The position numbers and the translations under genes are program-made. A DNA stretch of 64,000 nt from Rhizobacter sp. AJA081-3 (GTDB lineage Bacteria; Pseudomonadota; Gammaproteobacteria; Burkholderiales; Burkholderiaceae_C): positions 4,278,001 through 4,342,000 of the forward strand of contig NZ_CP059067.1 of NCBI RefSeq assembly GCF_017795745.1, in the 5' to 3' direction. Position 1 is the first letter of the stretch, and each line of letters opens with the position of its first letter. The notes under the pieces were generated by a model. It did no database searches, had not been told where the DNA came from, and saw only the letters and a program-made list of their open reading frames with translations. Positions 8,365-16,035 of the stretch are shown piece by piece.

Positions 8365-9195
8365 TCAGCCGCCGAGGCGGCGGCGGTTGCGCCGGCCCAG
8401 CCACGCGGCGGCGCCCAGCGCCAGCGCGATGACGACCAGCGAGATCATCGTGGTCACGGTGCCCAGCGCATAGAGCACCGGCGTCGTCACGTTGGTCGTC
8501 ATGCCGTAGATTTCGAGTGGCAGCGTGTTGAAGGTGCCGGCAGTGTAGAGGCTGCGGGCGAACTCGTCGTAGGACAGCGTGAACCCGAACAAGCCGACGC
8601 CGATCAGGCTGGGCAGCAGAATGGGCACCACCACGTGCCTGATCGTCTGCCAGGAGGTGGCGCCGAGGTCGCGCGCCGCTTCCTCGTAGCGCCGGTCGAA
8701 GCGATTGAAGACGGCGAACATGATCAGCAGACCGAACGGCAGCGTCCAGGTGAGGTGGGCGCCAAAAGCGGAGCTGTACCAGGCCGGATCCCAGCCCAGG
8801 ACGCGGAACAACAGTCCGATGCCCAGGCTGATCAAGATCGAAGGAACGATCAGGCTGGCAATGGCGAGGTAGAAGATGATGCCGGATCCGCGGAAGCGCG
8901 AGAAGCGAAACGCAAGCCCGGCGGAAAACGACGCGATCACCGTCACGACCATGGTCGCGGCACCCAGCGCCATCGAGCGCTGGAAGGAGCCCGCAAAGTC
9001 GCCGACCATCTGCTTCTCGAACAGGTTCTTGAACCAGTGCAGCGACACGCCGTTCATCGGGAAGGTGAGCCCGCCGGACGGACCCTGGAACGACAGGATG
9101 AGGATGGTCAGCGTCGGCCCGTAGAGGAACAGCACGAACAGGCAGAAGAAGGCGCCGAGGATCCAGAAGGCGGGACCGCGCTTGCCGTGCTGCAC
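8365..9195 (-). CDS. ABC transporter permease, PotC type
   Basis: A 276-residue inner-membrane permease with six predicted membrane segments. The EAA loop EEAARDLGATSWQTIRHVVVPILLPSL, which contacts the ATPase, is seen at about 172-198. The N-terminus GPAFWILGAFFCLFVLFLYGPTLTILILSF is typical of PotC/PotI-like subunits of polyamine-type importers. It lies 1 bp from the PotB-type gene and 4 bp before the GntR gene. In this locus the cargo is more likely a ureide-type nitrogen compound than a polyamine, given the flanking enzymes. Confidence 0.88.
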   Translation of the reverse strand: MQHGKRGPAFWILGAFFCLFVLFLYGPTLTILILSFQGPSGGLTFPMNGVSLHWFKNLFEKQMVGDFAGSFQRSMALGAATMVVTVIASFSAGLAFRFSRFRGSGIIFYLAIASLIVPSILISLGIGLLFRVLGWDPAWYSSAFGAHLTWTLPFGLLIMFAVFNRFDRRYEEAARDLGATSWQTIRHVVVPILLPSLIGVGLFGFTLSYDEFARSLYTAGTFNTLPLEIYGMTTNVTTPVLYALGTVTTMISLVVIALALGAAAWLGRRNRRRLGG

Positions 9196-9196
9196 G

Positions 9197-10080
9197 TCAC
9201 AGCTCCTTGCGGATGTCGACGAGGCGCATCATGGCCGCGACGATGAGCAAGACGACCAACAGCAGGATCACTGCATTTGCCGCGGCGGCAGGGTACTGCA
9301 GCAGCGACATGGCGTTGGCCATCATCAGCCCGACCGACGCACTCAGCCCGCCACTCATCATGCGCACGGTGACGAAGTCGCCCATGACGATGGTGACGAT
9401 GAAGATCGAACCGATGGCGATGCCGGGCTTGCACAGCGGCAGGATGACGTTCCAAAGCGTCTGCCACCCCGAGGCGCCGGCGTCGCGCGCTGCCTCGAGC
9501 AGGCTGCGGTCGATGCGCATCATCGAGTTGAAGATCGGCACCACCATGAACAGCGTGTAGAGGTGGACATAGGCCAGCACGACCGCGAAATCCGAATAGA
9601 GCAGGAACTCCAGCGGCTGCTGGATCAGGCCCATGTTCATCAGCGTGGTGTTGGCGAGGCCGTTGCGCCCGAGGAACGGGATCCACGAGATCATGCGGAT
9701 GACGTTGGAGGTCCAGAACGGATGGTGCAGATCAGGAACAACACCGTCTGCATCGTCGGCGAGCGCACGTAGAACGCTACGAAGTAAGCGACGGCGAAGC
9801 CGATGACGAGGGTCAGCGCCCAGGTGATGAGAGCGAACTGGATGGTCTGCTGGTAGGTCCGCCAGGTGACCGGCGACAGCAGCAGTTCCTCATAGTTCTG
9901 CAGCCAGTGAAGGCCGGGATGATCTGCGTCGTAGTCGCTGGTCGGCCAGAAGCTCACCGCGCCGATCAGCAACAGCGGCGCGATGAAGAAGAACAGGAAC
10001 ACCGCCCCGAAGGGCAGTGCCTGCAGCCACGCCGGCGGACCGGCGCGAAGGCTCGTCGACTTAGGCGGCGACGAACTCAT
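9197..10080 (-). pseudogene. ABC transporter permease, PotB type, broken by one frameshift
   Basis: Two reading frames form one PotB-like permease. The N-terminal part (10080 to about 9720) contains ALPFGAVFLFFFIAPLLLIG and ends FLICTI. The C-terminal part (from about 9720 to 9197) contains the EAA loop LEAARDAGASGWQTLWNVIL. The family has FLICTIPFWTSNVIRM at the junction; here one C seems to be missing after the isoleucine codon (near 9722), moving the rest out of frame. Both halves are otherwise well conserved with no other stop. Either a recent mutation or a base-call error, which I favour because similar indels litter the next 2.5 kb. The start overlaps the binding-protein gene end by 20 bp. 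Confidence 0.8.
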
Positions 10081-11385
10081 TCCACTTCTGGACCATGTAG
10101 GTGTTCTCGTCCATCAGCGCGTTCCAGCAGGCGATGCCGCCCATGCGCTGCTCGTACGAACCCCCGTCGCGCACGCCGCCGGCCTTGTGCAGCAGGTCGC
10201 CGTTGGGCGACTTGATGTCCTTCTCGGCGGGCTTGCCTTCCATCCAGTAGGCCCACTCGTAGGGCTCCATCTTGGCTTTGGCGGTCTCGAGCACGGCGCT
10301 GTAGTAGCCCTGGCGGTTCAGGTAGGCACCGGCCCAGCCGTCGAGGAACCAGTTGATGAACTCGTAGGCGCCGTCGAGCTTCTTGCCCGACAGCGTGGCC
10401 GGCAGGCCGAAGCCGGCGGCCCAGGCGCGATAACCTTCCTTGAGCGGCTGGTAGACGCAGGGCGACGCCCTTGGCAGCGCACCGCCGAGTCACCGCCGGC
10501 GACCACATCGACTGGATCACGACCTCGCCCGAGGTCATGAGGTTCACCGACTCGTCGAAGGTCTTCCAGAAGGCGCGGAACTGTCCTTCCTTCTTGGTCT
10601 TGATCAGGAAATCGATGGTCTTGTCGATTTCCGCCTTGGTCATGTTGCCCTTGTCGCCGTACTTCACGATGCCGGCCGACTCGCAGATCATGGCGGCGTC
10701 CATGATGCCGATCGACGGGATGTTCAGGATCGACGTCTTGCCCTTGAACTTCGGGTCGAGGATGTCCTTCCAGTTCTCGATCTTGCGACCGACCAGGTCG
10801 GGCCGGATGCCCAGCGTGTCAGCATTGTAGATCGTGGGGATCATGGCTCATGAACCAGCCGGTCTGGCGACTTGGCGAACACCTTGGTCGAGCTCGGGCC
10901 CTCGACGAAGCTCACCGTGTTCGGCGCCGTGCCCTGGGCGCCTGACCGCCTGTGCAGGCTTCGAGCTTGCCGGTGGTGAACAGCGTGGTGATCTTGTCGG
11001 CGTTCTTGATCTTCTTGACGTCGATGCCCTTGAGGTTGCCGGTGGGCACGATCTTCTTCAGCGAGAAGTACTCGGTGTCGATCGATGTCGAACGCTGTTG
11101 GGCTGAGGTCACTACACGCTGCTTGGTCACCGCGTCGGTGTTGACGGCGACGTCATCTGCAGCGTGATGCCGAGTGTCGGCCTTGCACTTCTCGGCGATC
11201 TCGTTGATCGCCGTTCACCGCGGTGCCGCACTGGCGCAGCACGATGTTCTTGTTGTTCTGCGCCCATGCATCACCGGGAACAGCCGGTGATCGCGCAGGC
11301 TGCCCAGCGCCGCGCCTTGCAATACCGGCCGCACCCTTGCAGCATCCTGCGACGGCCTACGCAGTCGCATTTGATTTCCGTGCCA
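10061..11385 (-). pseudogene. Polyamine-type ABC substrate-binding protein, multiply frameshifted
   Basis: A PotD/PotF-like periplasmic binding protein that can be pieced together from several frames. The ATG at 11385 follows AAGGAGAG. After a frame break the Tat-like signal GRRRMLQGAAG appears, then WAQNNKNIVLRQCGTAV, INEIAEKCKAD, EYFSLKKIVPTGNLKGIDV, then a long intact piece from YNADTLGIRPDLVG to SGEVVIQSMWSPAV, and the end WNALMDENTYMVQKW. I see breaks near 11355, 11213, 11180, 11100, 10930, 10850 and 10480. The pieces themselves are well conserved, so sequencing error or very recent decay is likelier than an old pseudogene. The Tat signal suggests export in folded form. Confidence 0.75.
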
Positions 11386-11400
11386 TTTCGGTTCTCTCCT

Positions 11401-12419
11401 TCAATTGGATGTCCGCAGGGCAAATGCGTCCTCAGGCCGACAAAACGGACGTGAACTTCGGCGGCGTCCCAGTGCGCGCTGGCGCTGTCGACACCACGGC
11501 CGACAAGGTCTCCAGTCCTGCGACGTCGATACCAACCTGGACAGTCGATCCGAGATATTCGACGGAGCGCGCCACGCCCTGGAGCGACGATGCGCCCACG
11601 TCGGCGACGCCGCCTGCCTGCACGGTCATGCGGTCGGCACGGGATGGCCACGAGAGGCGAACTGCCGGTGCCGCGTGCCACCGCGGTCGGCAACATTGTG
11701 TCCGCCAATGAACTTGGCGACGAAGGACGAGGCCGGCCGGTTGAAGACCTGGCGGGCAGTATCGGCCTGTTCGATCTTGCCGCCGTTCATCACCACGACG
11801 AGGTCGGTAAGCGCCATCGCCTCATCCTGGCTGTGCGTCACATGGATGAAGCTGATGCCGAGCCGGGTCTGCAGGGTCTTCAGCTCTTCGCGCATCCGGA
11901 TGCGCAGGAACGGATCGAGCGCCGACAATGGCTCGTCGAGTAGCAGGACCTGCGGATCGGTGATCAGCGCGCGCGCGCCAGGGCCACGCGCTGCTGCTGG
12001 CCGCCCGAGAGTTGGGCCGGCAAGCGGCTGGCATACGGTTCCATCTGGACCCGCCCCAGCACCTCGCGGGCGCGGGCCCGGCGGGTATCCTTGTCGACGC
12101 CGCGCATTTTGAGGCTGAAGGCGACGTTGTCGGTGCAGTCGAGGTGCGGAAACAATGCGTAACTTTGGAACATCATCGCCGTGCCGCGCCGCCGGCGGCA
12201 GGTAGGTGATGTTCTCCGAACCGAGGATGACGTCGCCCTCGCTGGCGCCTCCTCGTGGCCGGCGATCATGCGCAGGGTCGTGGTCTTGCCACAGCCCGAG
12301 GGACCGAGCAGGCAGCAGTAGCTGCCGGCGGCGATCTTCAGCGCGATGCGGTCGACGGCCGTGGTCTCGCCGTACCGTTTGGTGACGTGGATGAGCTCGA
12401 GCTTCGCATCGGCGGCCAT
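11401..12419 (-). pseudogene. Polyamine-type ABC transporter ATPase, multiply frameshifted
   Basis: A PotA-like ATPase of about 340 codons, first gene of the minus-strand ABC operon. Visible in successive frames: Walker A GPSGCGKTTT, then GDVILGSENITYLPP, Q-loop [12 protein letters not shown], signature [14 protein letters not shown], Walker [13 protein letters not shown], switch HVTHSQDEAMAL, and a C-terminal TOBE-like part GVARSVEYLGSTVQVGIDV ending EDAFALRTSN just before the binding-protein ribosome site. Breaks fall near 12248, 12192, 11972 (a GC-repeat that seems two bases too long), 11690, 11490 and 11430. All functional motifs are intact inside their frames. Confidence 0.78.
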
Positions 12420-12427
12420 GGGGCCAG

Positions 12428-12435
12428 TGTATGCA
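12428..12435. promoter_or_regulatory. Candidate GntR operator before the ABC operon
   Basis: TGTATGCA, 8 bp upstream of the ATPase ATG, differs by one base from TGTATACA found at 12619-12626 in front of the divergent racemase. An ATGCAAAGCAT inverted repeat (12431-12441) overlaps it. FCD-type GntR proteins commonly bind TTGTATACAA-like sites, so this is a plausible target of the GntR protein encoded in the operon. Confidence 0.4.
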
Positions 12436-12618
12436 AAGCATGTGCCACCGCACCCCCGGGCCGCCCCGGATGGCAGGACGCCGAAAACGCACCGTGGCGC
12501 ACCACGATCTGCACCAGCACGGGCATCTCCGCAGGCGATTCGCCCGGAATTGGGGCGACGCAGCCGCCGGCGCACGGGCTCGGCTCTTGCGGTAAGGTGA
12601 GGACTTCGTTCGACGCTT

Positions 12619-12626
12619 TGTATACA
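12619..12626. promoter_or_regulatory. Candidate GntR operator before the racemase gene
   Basis: The perfect palindrome TGTATACA lies 10 bp upstream of the racemase ATG. Its near-copy at 12428-12435 faces the divergent ABC operon. The pair would let one GntR regulator control both sides of the cluster. Short palindromes can occur by chance, so this is a suggestion. Confidence 0.45.
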
Positions 12627-12636
12627 GGATGGGCCG

Positions 12637-13371
12637 ATGAAGCTGCGCGTGATCAACCCCAACACGACTGCGTCGATGACCGCGCTGATCGGTGAGGCGG
12701 CCCGCGCCGTGGCCGCGCCCGGCACGCTGATCGAGGCGGTTCAGCCGACTTTCGGCGCGCCTTCGATCGAGGGCCACCACGACGACGTGTGGGCCGCGGC
12801 CGGCGTGGCCGAGCAAGTGCGCCTGGGCGAAGCCGCCGGCGCCGACGCCCACATCATTGCCTGCTTCGGCGACCCCGGCCTGCACGGTGCGCGCGAACTG
12901 GCCCGCGGGCCGGTCATCGGCATCGCCGAGGCGGCCTTCCATGCCGCCTCGCTGCTGGCCACCGGCTTCTCGGTGGTGACGACGCTGACGCGCACCTGCG
13001 TGATCGCCGAGCACCTGGTGGTGCAGTACGGCTTCGAGCGCCGCTGCCGCGGCATCCACGGCACCGACATCGCCGTGCTCGAGCTGGAGGACCCGGCGAG
13101 CAACGCCTTCGCGCGCATCCTGGCCTGCGCCGAGCAGGCGCTGGTGAACGACCGCAGCGGTGCCATCGTGCTCGGCTGCGCCGGCATGGCGGACCTGTGC
13201 CACACGCTGCAGCAGCGGCTGGGCGTGCCGGTGGTGGACGGCGTGGCGGCCGCGGTGAAGCTGGCCGAGGGGCTGGTGTCGCTGGGGCTCGGGACGAGCA
13301 AGCGCGGCGACTATGCCTTGCCGCTGGCGAAGACCTACGCCGGGCTAGCGGCTCCCTACTCTCCTAAATGA
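12637..13371 (+). CDS. Asp/Glu/hydantoin racemase family protein
   Basis: A 244-residue racemase-fold protein. The two catalytic cysteines expected on opposite faces of the active site are C76 (ACFGDPGL) and C181 (LGCAGM), and PVVDGVAAAVK at 198-208 is typical of hydantoin/allantoin racemases. It starts MKLRVINPNT, the family hallmark. Divergent from the ABC operon that ends in a PuuE-like hydrolase, it probably racemises the cyclic substrate so that both enantiomers can be opened. Substrate choice between hydantoin, allantoin and related compounds cannot be made here. Confidence 0.88.
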   Translation: MKLRVINPNTTASMTALIGEAARAVAAPGTLIEAVQPTFGAPSIEGHHDDVWAAAGVAEQVRLGEAAGADAHIIACFGDPGLHGARELARGPVIGIAEAAFHAASLLATGFSVVTTLTRTCVIAEHLVVQYGFERRCRGIHGTDIAVLELEDPASNAFARILACAEQALVNDRSGAIVLGCAGMADLCHTLQQRLGVPVVDGVAAAVKLAEGLVSLGLGTSKRGDYALPLAKTYAGLAAPYSPK

Positions 13372-13394
13372 CTTTTGCGCTTGTTCTGCGCGCA

Positions 13395-13471
13395 GCAGCC
13401 CGCCGGTCTCGCCCGGCCGGCGAGATCCTTTCTTCTGCTGGCCCAGAAGAAAGGATCCAAAGAAGAGGGCC
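13395..13471 (+). repeat. Dispersed palindromic repeat, left copy
   Basis: A 77-bp unit that begins GCAGCCCGCCGGTC, continues with CGCCCGGCCGGCG, then an inverted repeat GATCCTTTCTTCTG...CCAGAAGAAAGGATC around CTGGC, and ends AAAGAAGAGGGCC. A similar unit lies in opposite orientation at 13637-13712. The type resembles extragenic elements common in Burkholderiales (recollection). Confidence 0.7.
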
Positions 13472-13636
13472 TGAATACGATCTGGCTGCTGCCGCTGGCT
13501 AGAACATTCGGTTGTTGAACGCCAGAGCCCATCGACCCGCTGGATCGCCCAACACGTGCTGGGTGGTGCGAGCCTGCAGATCGAGTCAACGGCCGCCTCT
13601 GGTCTGCGGCCAATTGAACCAATCGAATCGTGTTCG

Positions 13637-13712
13637 GGCCCTTTGCTTTGGTGACTTTCACTTGGGCCAGCAAATGAAAGTTACCGCCGGCCGGGCGCGA
13701 CCGGCGGGCTGC
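13637..13712 (-). repeat. Dispersed palindromic repeat, right (inverted) copy
   Basis: Read on the minus strand, this 76-bp unit begins GCAGCCCGCCGGTC, has GTAACTTTCATTTGCTGG...AAGTGAAAGTCAC as its inner hairpin and ends AAAGCAAAGGGCC. It matches the left copy closely in both outer blocks but its hairpin arms differ in a compensated way, so the stem is kept. With the left copy it frames about 165 bp without any gene between the racemase and the metallopeptidase; nothing else is seen in that stretch. Confidence 0.7.
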
Positions 13713-13723
13713 CCCGCAGAAGC

Positions 13724-14644
13724 TCAGTCGAACACCGGCAACGAATCGTCCTTGAGGCTGCCCCGAACCCGTTCGTAGTCCGGCAACACCGACCGCACCA
13801 CATCCCAGAACCTCGGGCTGTGATTCATCTCCCGCAGATGCGCCAGCTCGTGCGTCACCACGTAGTCGATCGTCGTCAACGCAAAGTGCACCAAGCGCCA
13901 GTTGAGCCGGATCGACCCGTCGGCCGACGCGCTGCCCCAGCGCGTCTGCGCCGACGACAGCGACAACCGCGTGCAGCGCACGCCGAGCTTATCGGCGAAG
14001 TGCTTCACCCGCTCCTCGAAGACGCGCTTGGCCTGCCGCTGCAGCCAGCTCTGCACCGCATCGCGGATCTGCTCAGGCGTCGCGGTGTGCGGCAGGCCGA
14101 CGTGCAGCGTCAGGCGCGGAACGCCCGGCAGCGACTGCGCATCGGTGTTGAGCATCGCGCCGGTGGCACGAGCATCCAGCACCACGATCACCGTCTCACC
14201 GAGGAAGGGCACGGCCGCACCGTCGCGCCAGTCGACCTTGGCCTGCAGCTGGCGCTGGGCACGGTCCTGCTGCTCGGCCAGCTTGCGCAGGATCCAGTCG
14301 GCCTTCTCGCGCAGCGCCGCCTCGATGTCGCCGACGCCGACCCAGCGCGGCGCATTCACCGCCAGGCCCTCGGCGCCGACGATGAAGCCGATGGTGCGCC
14401 GCCTCACCCGCCGCAGCGCGTAGGCGACCAGGTGCTCGCGCAGCCGGATCTCGCGATCGGCCTGCGGGTGGCGGAACACCGCCACGACGGACTCGCGCGG
14501 CGGGTTGGCGGACTCGGGCGTCGGGGCGGGGATCGCTGTCGGTGCGCGCGGCACGGCGCTGACGGCCTCGGGCGCCGCCGCCGGCGCCGCCACATCGAAC
14601 AGCGAGAGCTGCAGGGCTTCGGCGGTTGCGGCGCGGCGCGGCAT
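13724..14644 (-). CDS. YgjP/SprT-like (DUF45) metallopeptidase
   Basis: A 306-residue protein. The zinc motif HELAH is at 265-269 with the third ligand in NHSPRFW (H275), and SSAQTRWGSAS precedes it, all typical of the DUF45 family related to E. coli YgjP. The first 50 residues are proline/alanine-rich and probably disordered. The family is cytoplasmic; some members have been reported as nucleotide pyrophosphatases, but the fold predicts peptidase activity. It is the last gene of the corC-lnt-glyQS-gmhB-plsC operon, 11 bp after plsC. Confidence 0.85.
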   Translation of the reverse strand: MPRRAATAEALQLSLFDVAAPAAAPEAVSAVPRAPTAIPAPTPESANPPRESVVAVFRHPQADREIRLREHLVAYALRRVRRRTIGFIVGAEGLAVNAPRWVGVGDIEAALREKADWILRKLAEQQDRAQRQLQAKVDWRDGAAVPFLGETVIVVLDARATGAMLNTDAQSLPGVPRLTLHVGLPHTATPEQIRDAVQSWLQRQAKRVFEERVKHFADKLGVRCTRLSLSSAQTRWGSASADGSIRLNWRLVHFALTTIDYVVTHELAHLREMNHSPRFWDVVRSVLPDYERVRGSLKDDSLPVFD

Positions 14645-14655
14645 GGGCGCGGAGT

Positions 14656-15411
14656 TTACGTGGGCTGCGCGGCGGGCGCGCCGGCCGGCTGGTAGGCCTC
14701 GGGATCGAGCCGGCGCATCTCGGACTCGATCCAGCCTTCGACCTCGCGCATCAGTTCGTCGGGCTCACGGCCCACGGCGGGGATCGGCCGGCCGATGGAG
14801 ATGTCGACCACGCCGGGGCGCAGCACGAAGCTCTTGCGCGGCCAGCAGCGCGCCGAGGTCACCGCGATCGGTACCACCGGCACGCCGGTGGTCACCGCCA
14901 GCCGCGTCGCGCCGCTCTTGTAGGCGCCCTGGCTGCCGCGCGGCGTGCGCGTGCCCTCGGGGAACATGATGACCCAGTGGCCGTCGGCCATGAAGCGGCG
15001 GCCCTGCTCGGCGACCTTGTTCCAGGCCTCGGTGCGCCGGCTGCGGTCGATGTGGATCATGTCGAGCCGGCCCATCGCCCAGCCGAAGAACGGGATCAAG
15101 AGCAGCTCGCGCTTGAACACATAGCACAGCGGCCTGGGCATCAAGGTCGGGAAGGCGAAGGTCTCCCAGGTCGACTGGTGCTTGGGGCACAGGATGACGG
15201 CGCTGTCGGGCAGGTTCTCCCAGCCGTGGATGCGGTGGCGCACCCCGCAGATCACCTTCGAACCCCAGGTGGCCAGGCGCAGCCAGCCGGCGGTGAACCA
15301 GTACAGGCGGTCGCCGCGCACGAAGATCGACAGCGTCAGCACCGCGATCGCATAGGGCACCACCGTGACCGACAGCCACAGCACGTAGAGCGCGGAACGC
15401 AGCACGTTCAT
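14656..15411 (-). CDS. plsC: 1-acyl-sn-glycerol-3-phosphate acyltransferase
   Basis: A 251-residue membrane-associated acyltransferase that makes phosphatidic acid. The N-terminal membrane helix (about 5-30) precedes motif I KHQSTWE, which has H-x4-E in place of the canonical H-x4-D, a variant I believe is common in this bacterial group. Motif III is FPEGTRTPRG and motif IV VPIAVTS. The ATG at 15411 overlaps the gmhB stop (ATGA), giving translational coupling. Cotranscription with lnt and gmhB makes this an envelope-biogenesis operon. Confidence 0.9.
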   Translation of the reverse strand: MNVLRSALYVLWLSVTVVPYAIAVLTLSIFVRGDRLYWFTAGWLRLATWGSKVICGVRHRIHGWENLPDSAVILCPKHQSTWETFAFPTLMPRPLCYVFKRELLLIPFFGWAMGRLDMIHIDRSRRTEAWNKVAEQGRRFMADGHWVIMFPEGTRTPRGSQGAYKSGATRLAVTTGVPVVPIAVTSARCWPRKSFVLRPGVVDISIGRPIPAVGREPDELMREVEGWIESEMRRLDPEAYQPAGAPAAQPT

Positions 15412-16019
15412 GTGTCGGGCGTTCCGTAGCCCGAGGGCGGTTCGCCGGCGGCCACGCGCACGGCGCGTTCGCGCTCGATCAGCCACTCGGCGAAGGCACC
15501 GAGGTCGTCGTGCACCGTGGTGCCGGGTACCTTCGCGCACAGCTCGGCGATCTCCGCCTCGCCCATGCGCGCGGCCTTGCCGGTGCGCACGAGGTGGGGC
15601 TCGCAGCCGGCCAGCGTGCCGGCCTGCAGGTCGCGCAGCACGTCGCCGACCACCGGCACCAGGCTCAGGTCCACGCCGTAGCGCTCGCCGATCTGCTTGA
15701 ACAGGCCAGGCATCGGTTTGCGGCAATCGCAGTTGTCGGCCGGCGTGTGCGGGCAGAAGAACACCGCGTCGATGCGGCCACCATGCTTGGCCAGCATCTG
15801 GTGCATCTTCAGGTGCATCGCATTGAGTGTGGCCATGTCGAACAGGCCGCGGCCGATGCCTGACTGGTTGCTCGCCACCACGGTGTGCCAGCCTGCGTGG
15901 TTCAGCCGCGCGATCGCCTCCAGCGCGCCGGGCACGGGAATCCACTCCTCGGGCGACTTGACGTAGTCGTCGCGATCCTCGTTGATGGTGCCGTCGCGGT
16001 CGAGGATGACGAGCTTCAT
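15408..16019 (-). CDS. gmhB: D-glycero-beta-D-manno-heptose-1,7-bisphosphate 7-phosphatase
   Basis: A HAD-superfamily phosphatase of 203 residues that removes the 7-phosphate in ADP-heptose synthesis for the LPS inner core. Motif I is DRDGT at residues 7-11 (nucleophile D7, acid D9), with SNQSGIGRG at about 51 and a zinc-binding loop CPHTPADNCDCRKP near 100, diagnostic of GmhB. I start it at the ATG at 16019 so that the HAD motif is at the usual distance from the N-terminus; an in-frame ATG at 16034 would add five residues. Neither has a clear ribosome site, consistent with coupling to glyS, whose stop is at 16036. Confidence 0.92.
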   Translation of the reverse strand: MKLVILDRDGTINEDRDDYVKSPEEWIPVPGALEAIARLNHAGWHTVVASNQSGIGRGLFDMATLNAMHLKMHQMLAKHGGRIDAVFFCPHTPADNCDCRKPMPGLFKQIGERYGVDLSLVPVVGDVLRDLQAGTLAGCEPHLVRTGKAARMGEAEIAELCAKVPGTTVHDDLGAFAEWLIERERAVRVAAGEPPSGYGTPDT

Positions 16020-16035
16020 GGTGTTGTGGTGCATG

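Noticed and set aside
11271-11708. Separate small gene in the broken ABC region
   Set aside because: It mixes pieces of the ATPase C-terminus and the binding-protein signal peptide in one frame because of indels.
13372-13723. Transposon with terminal inverted repeats
   Set aside because: The inverted copies enclose only about 165 bp without a transposase and no target duplication is seen; a pair of dispersed repeats explains it better.
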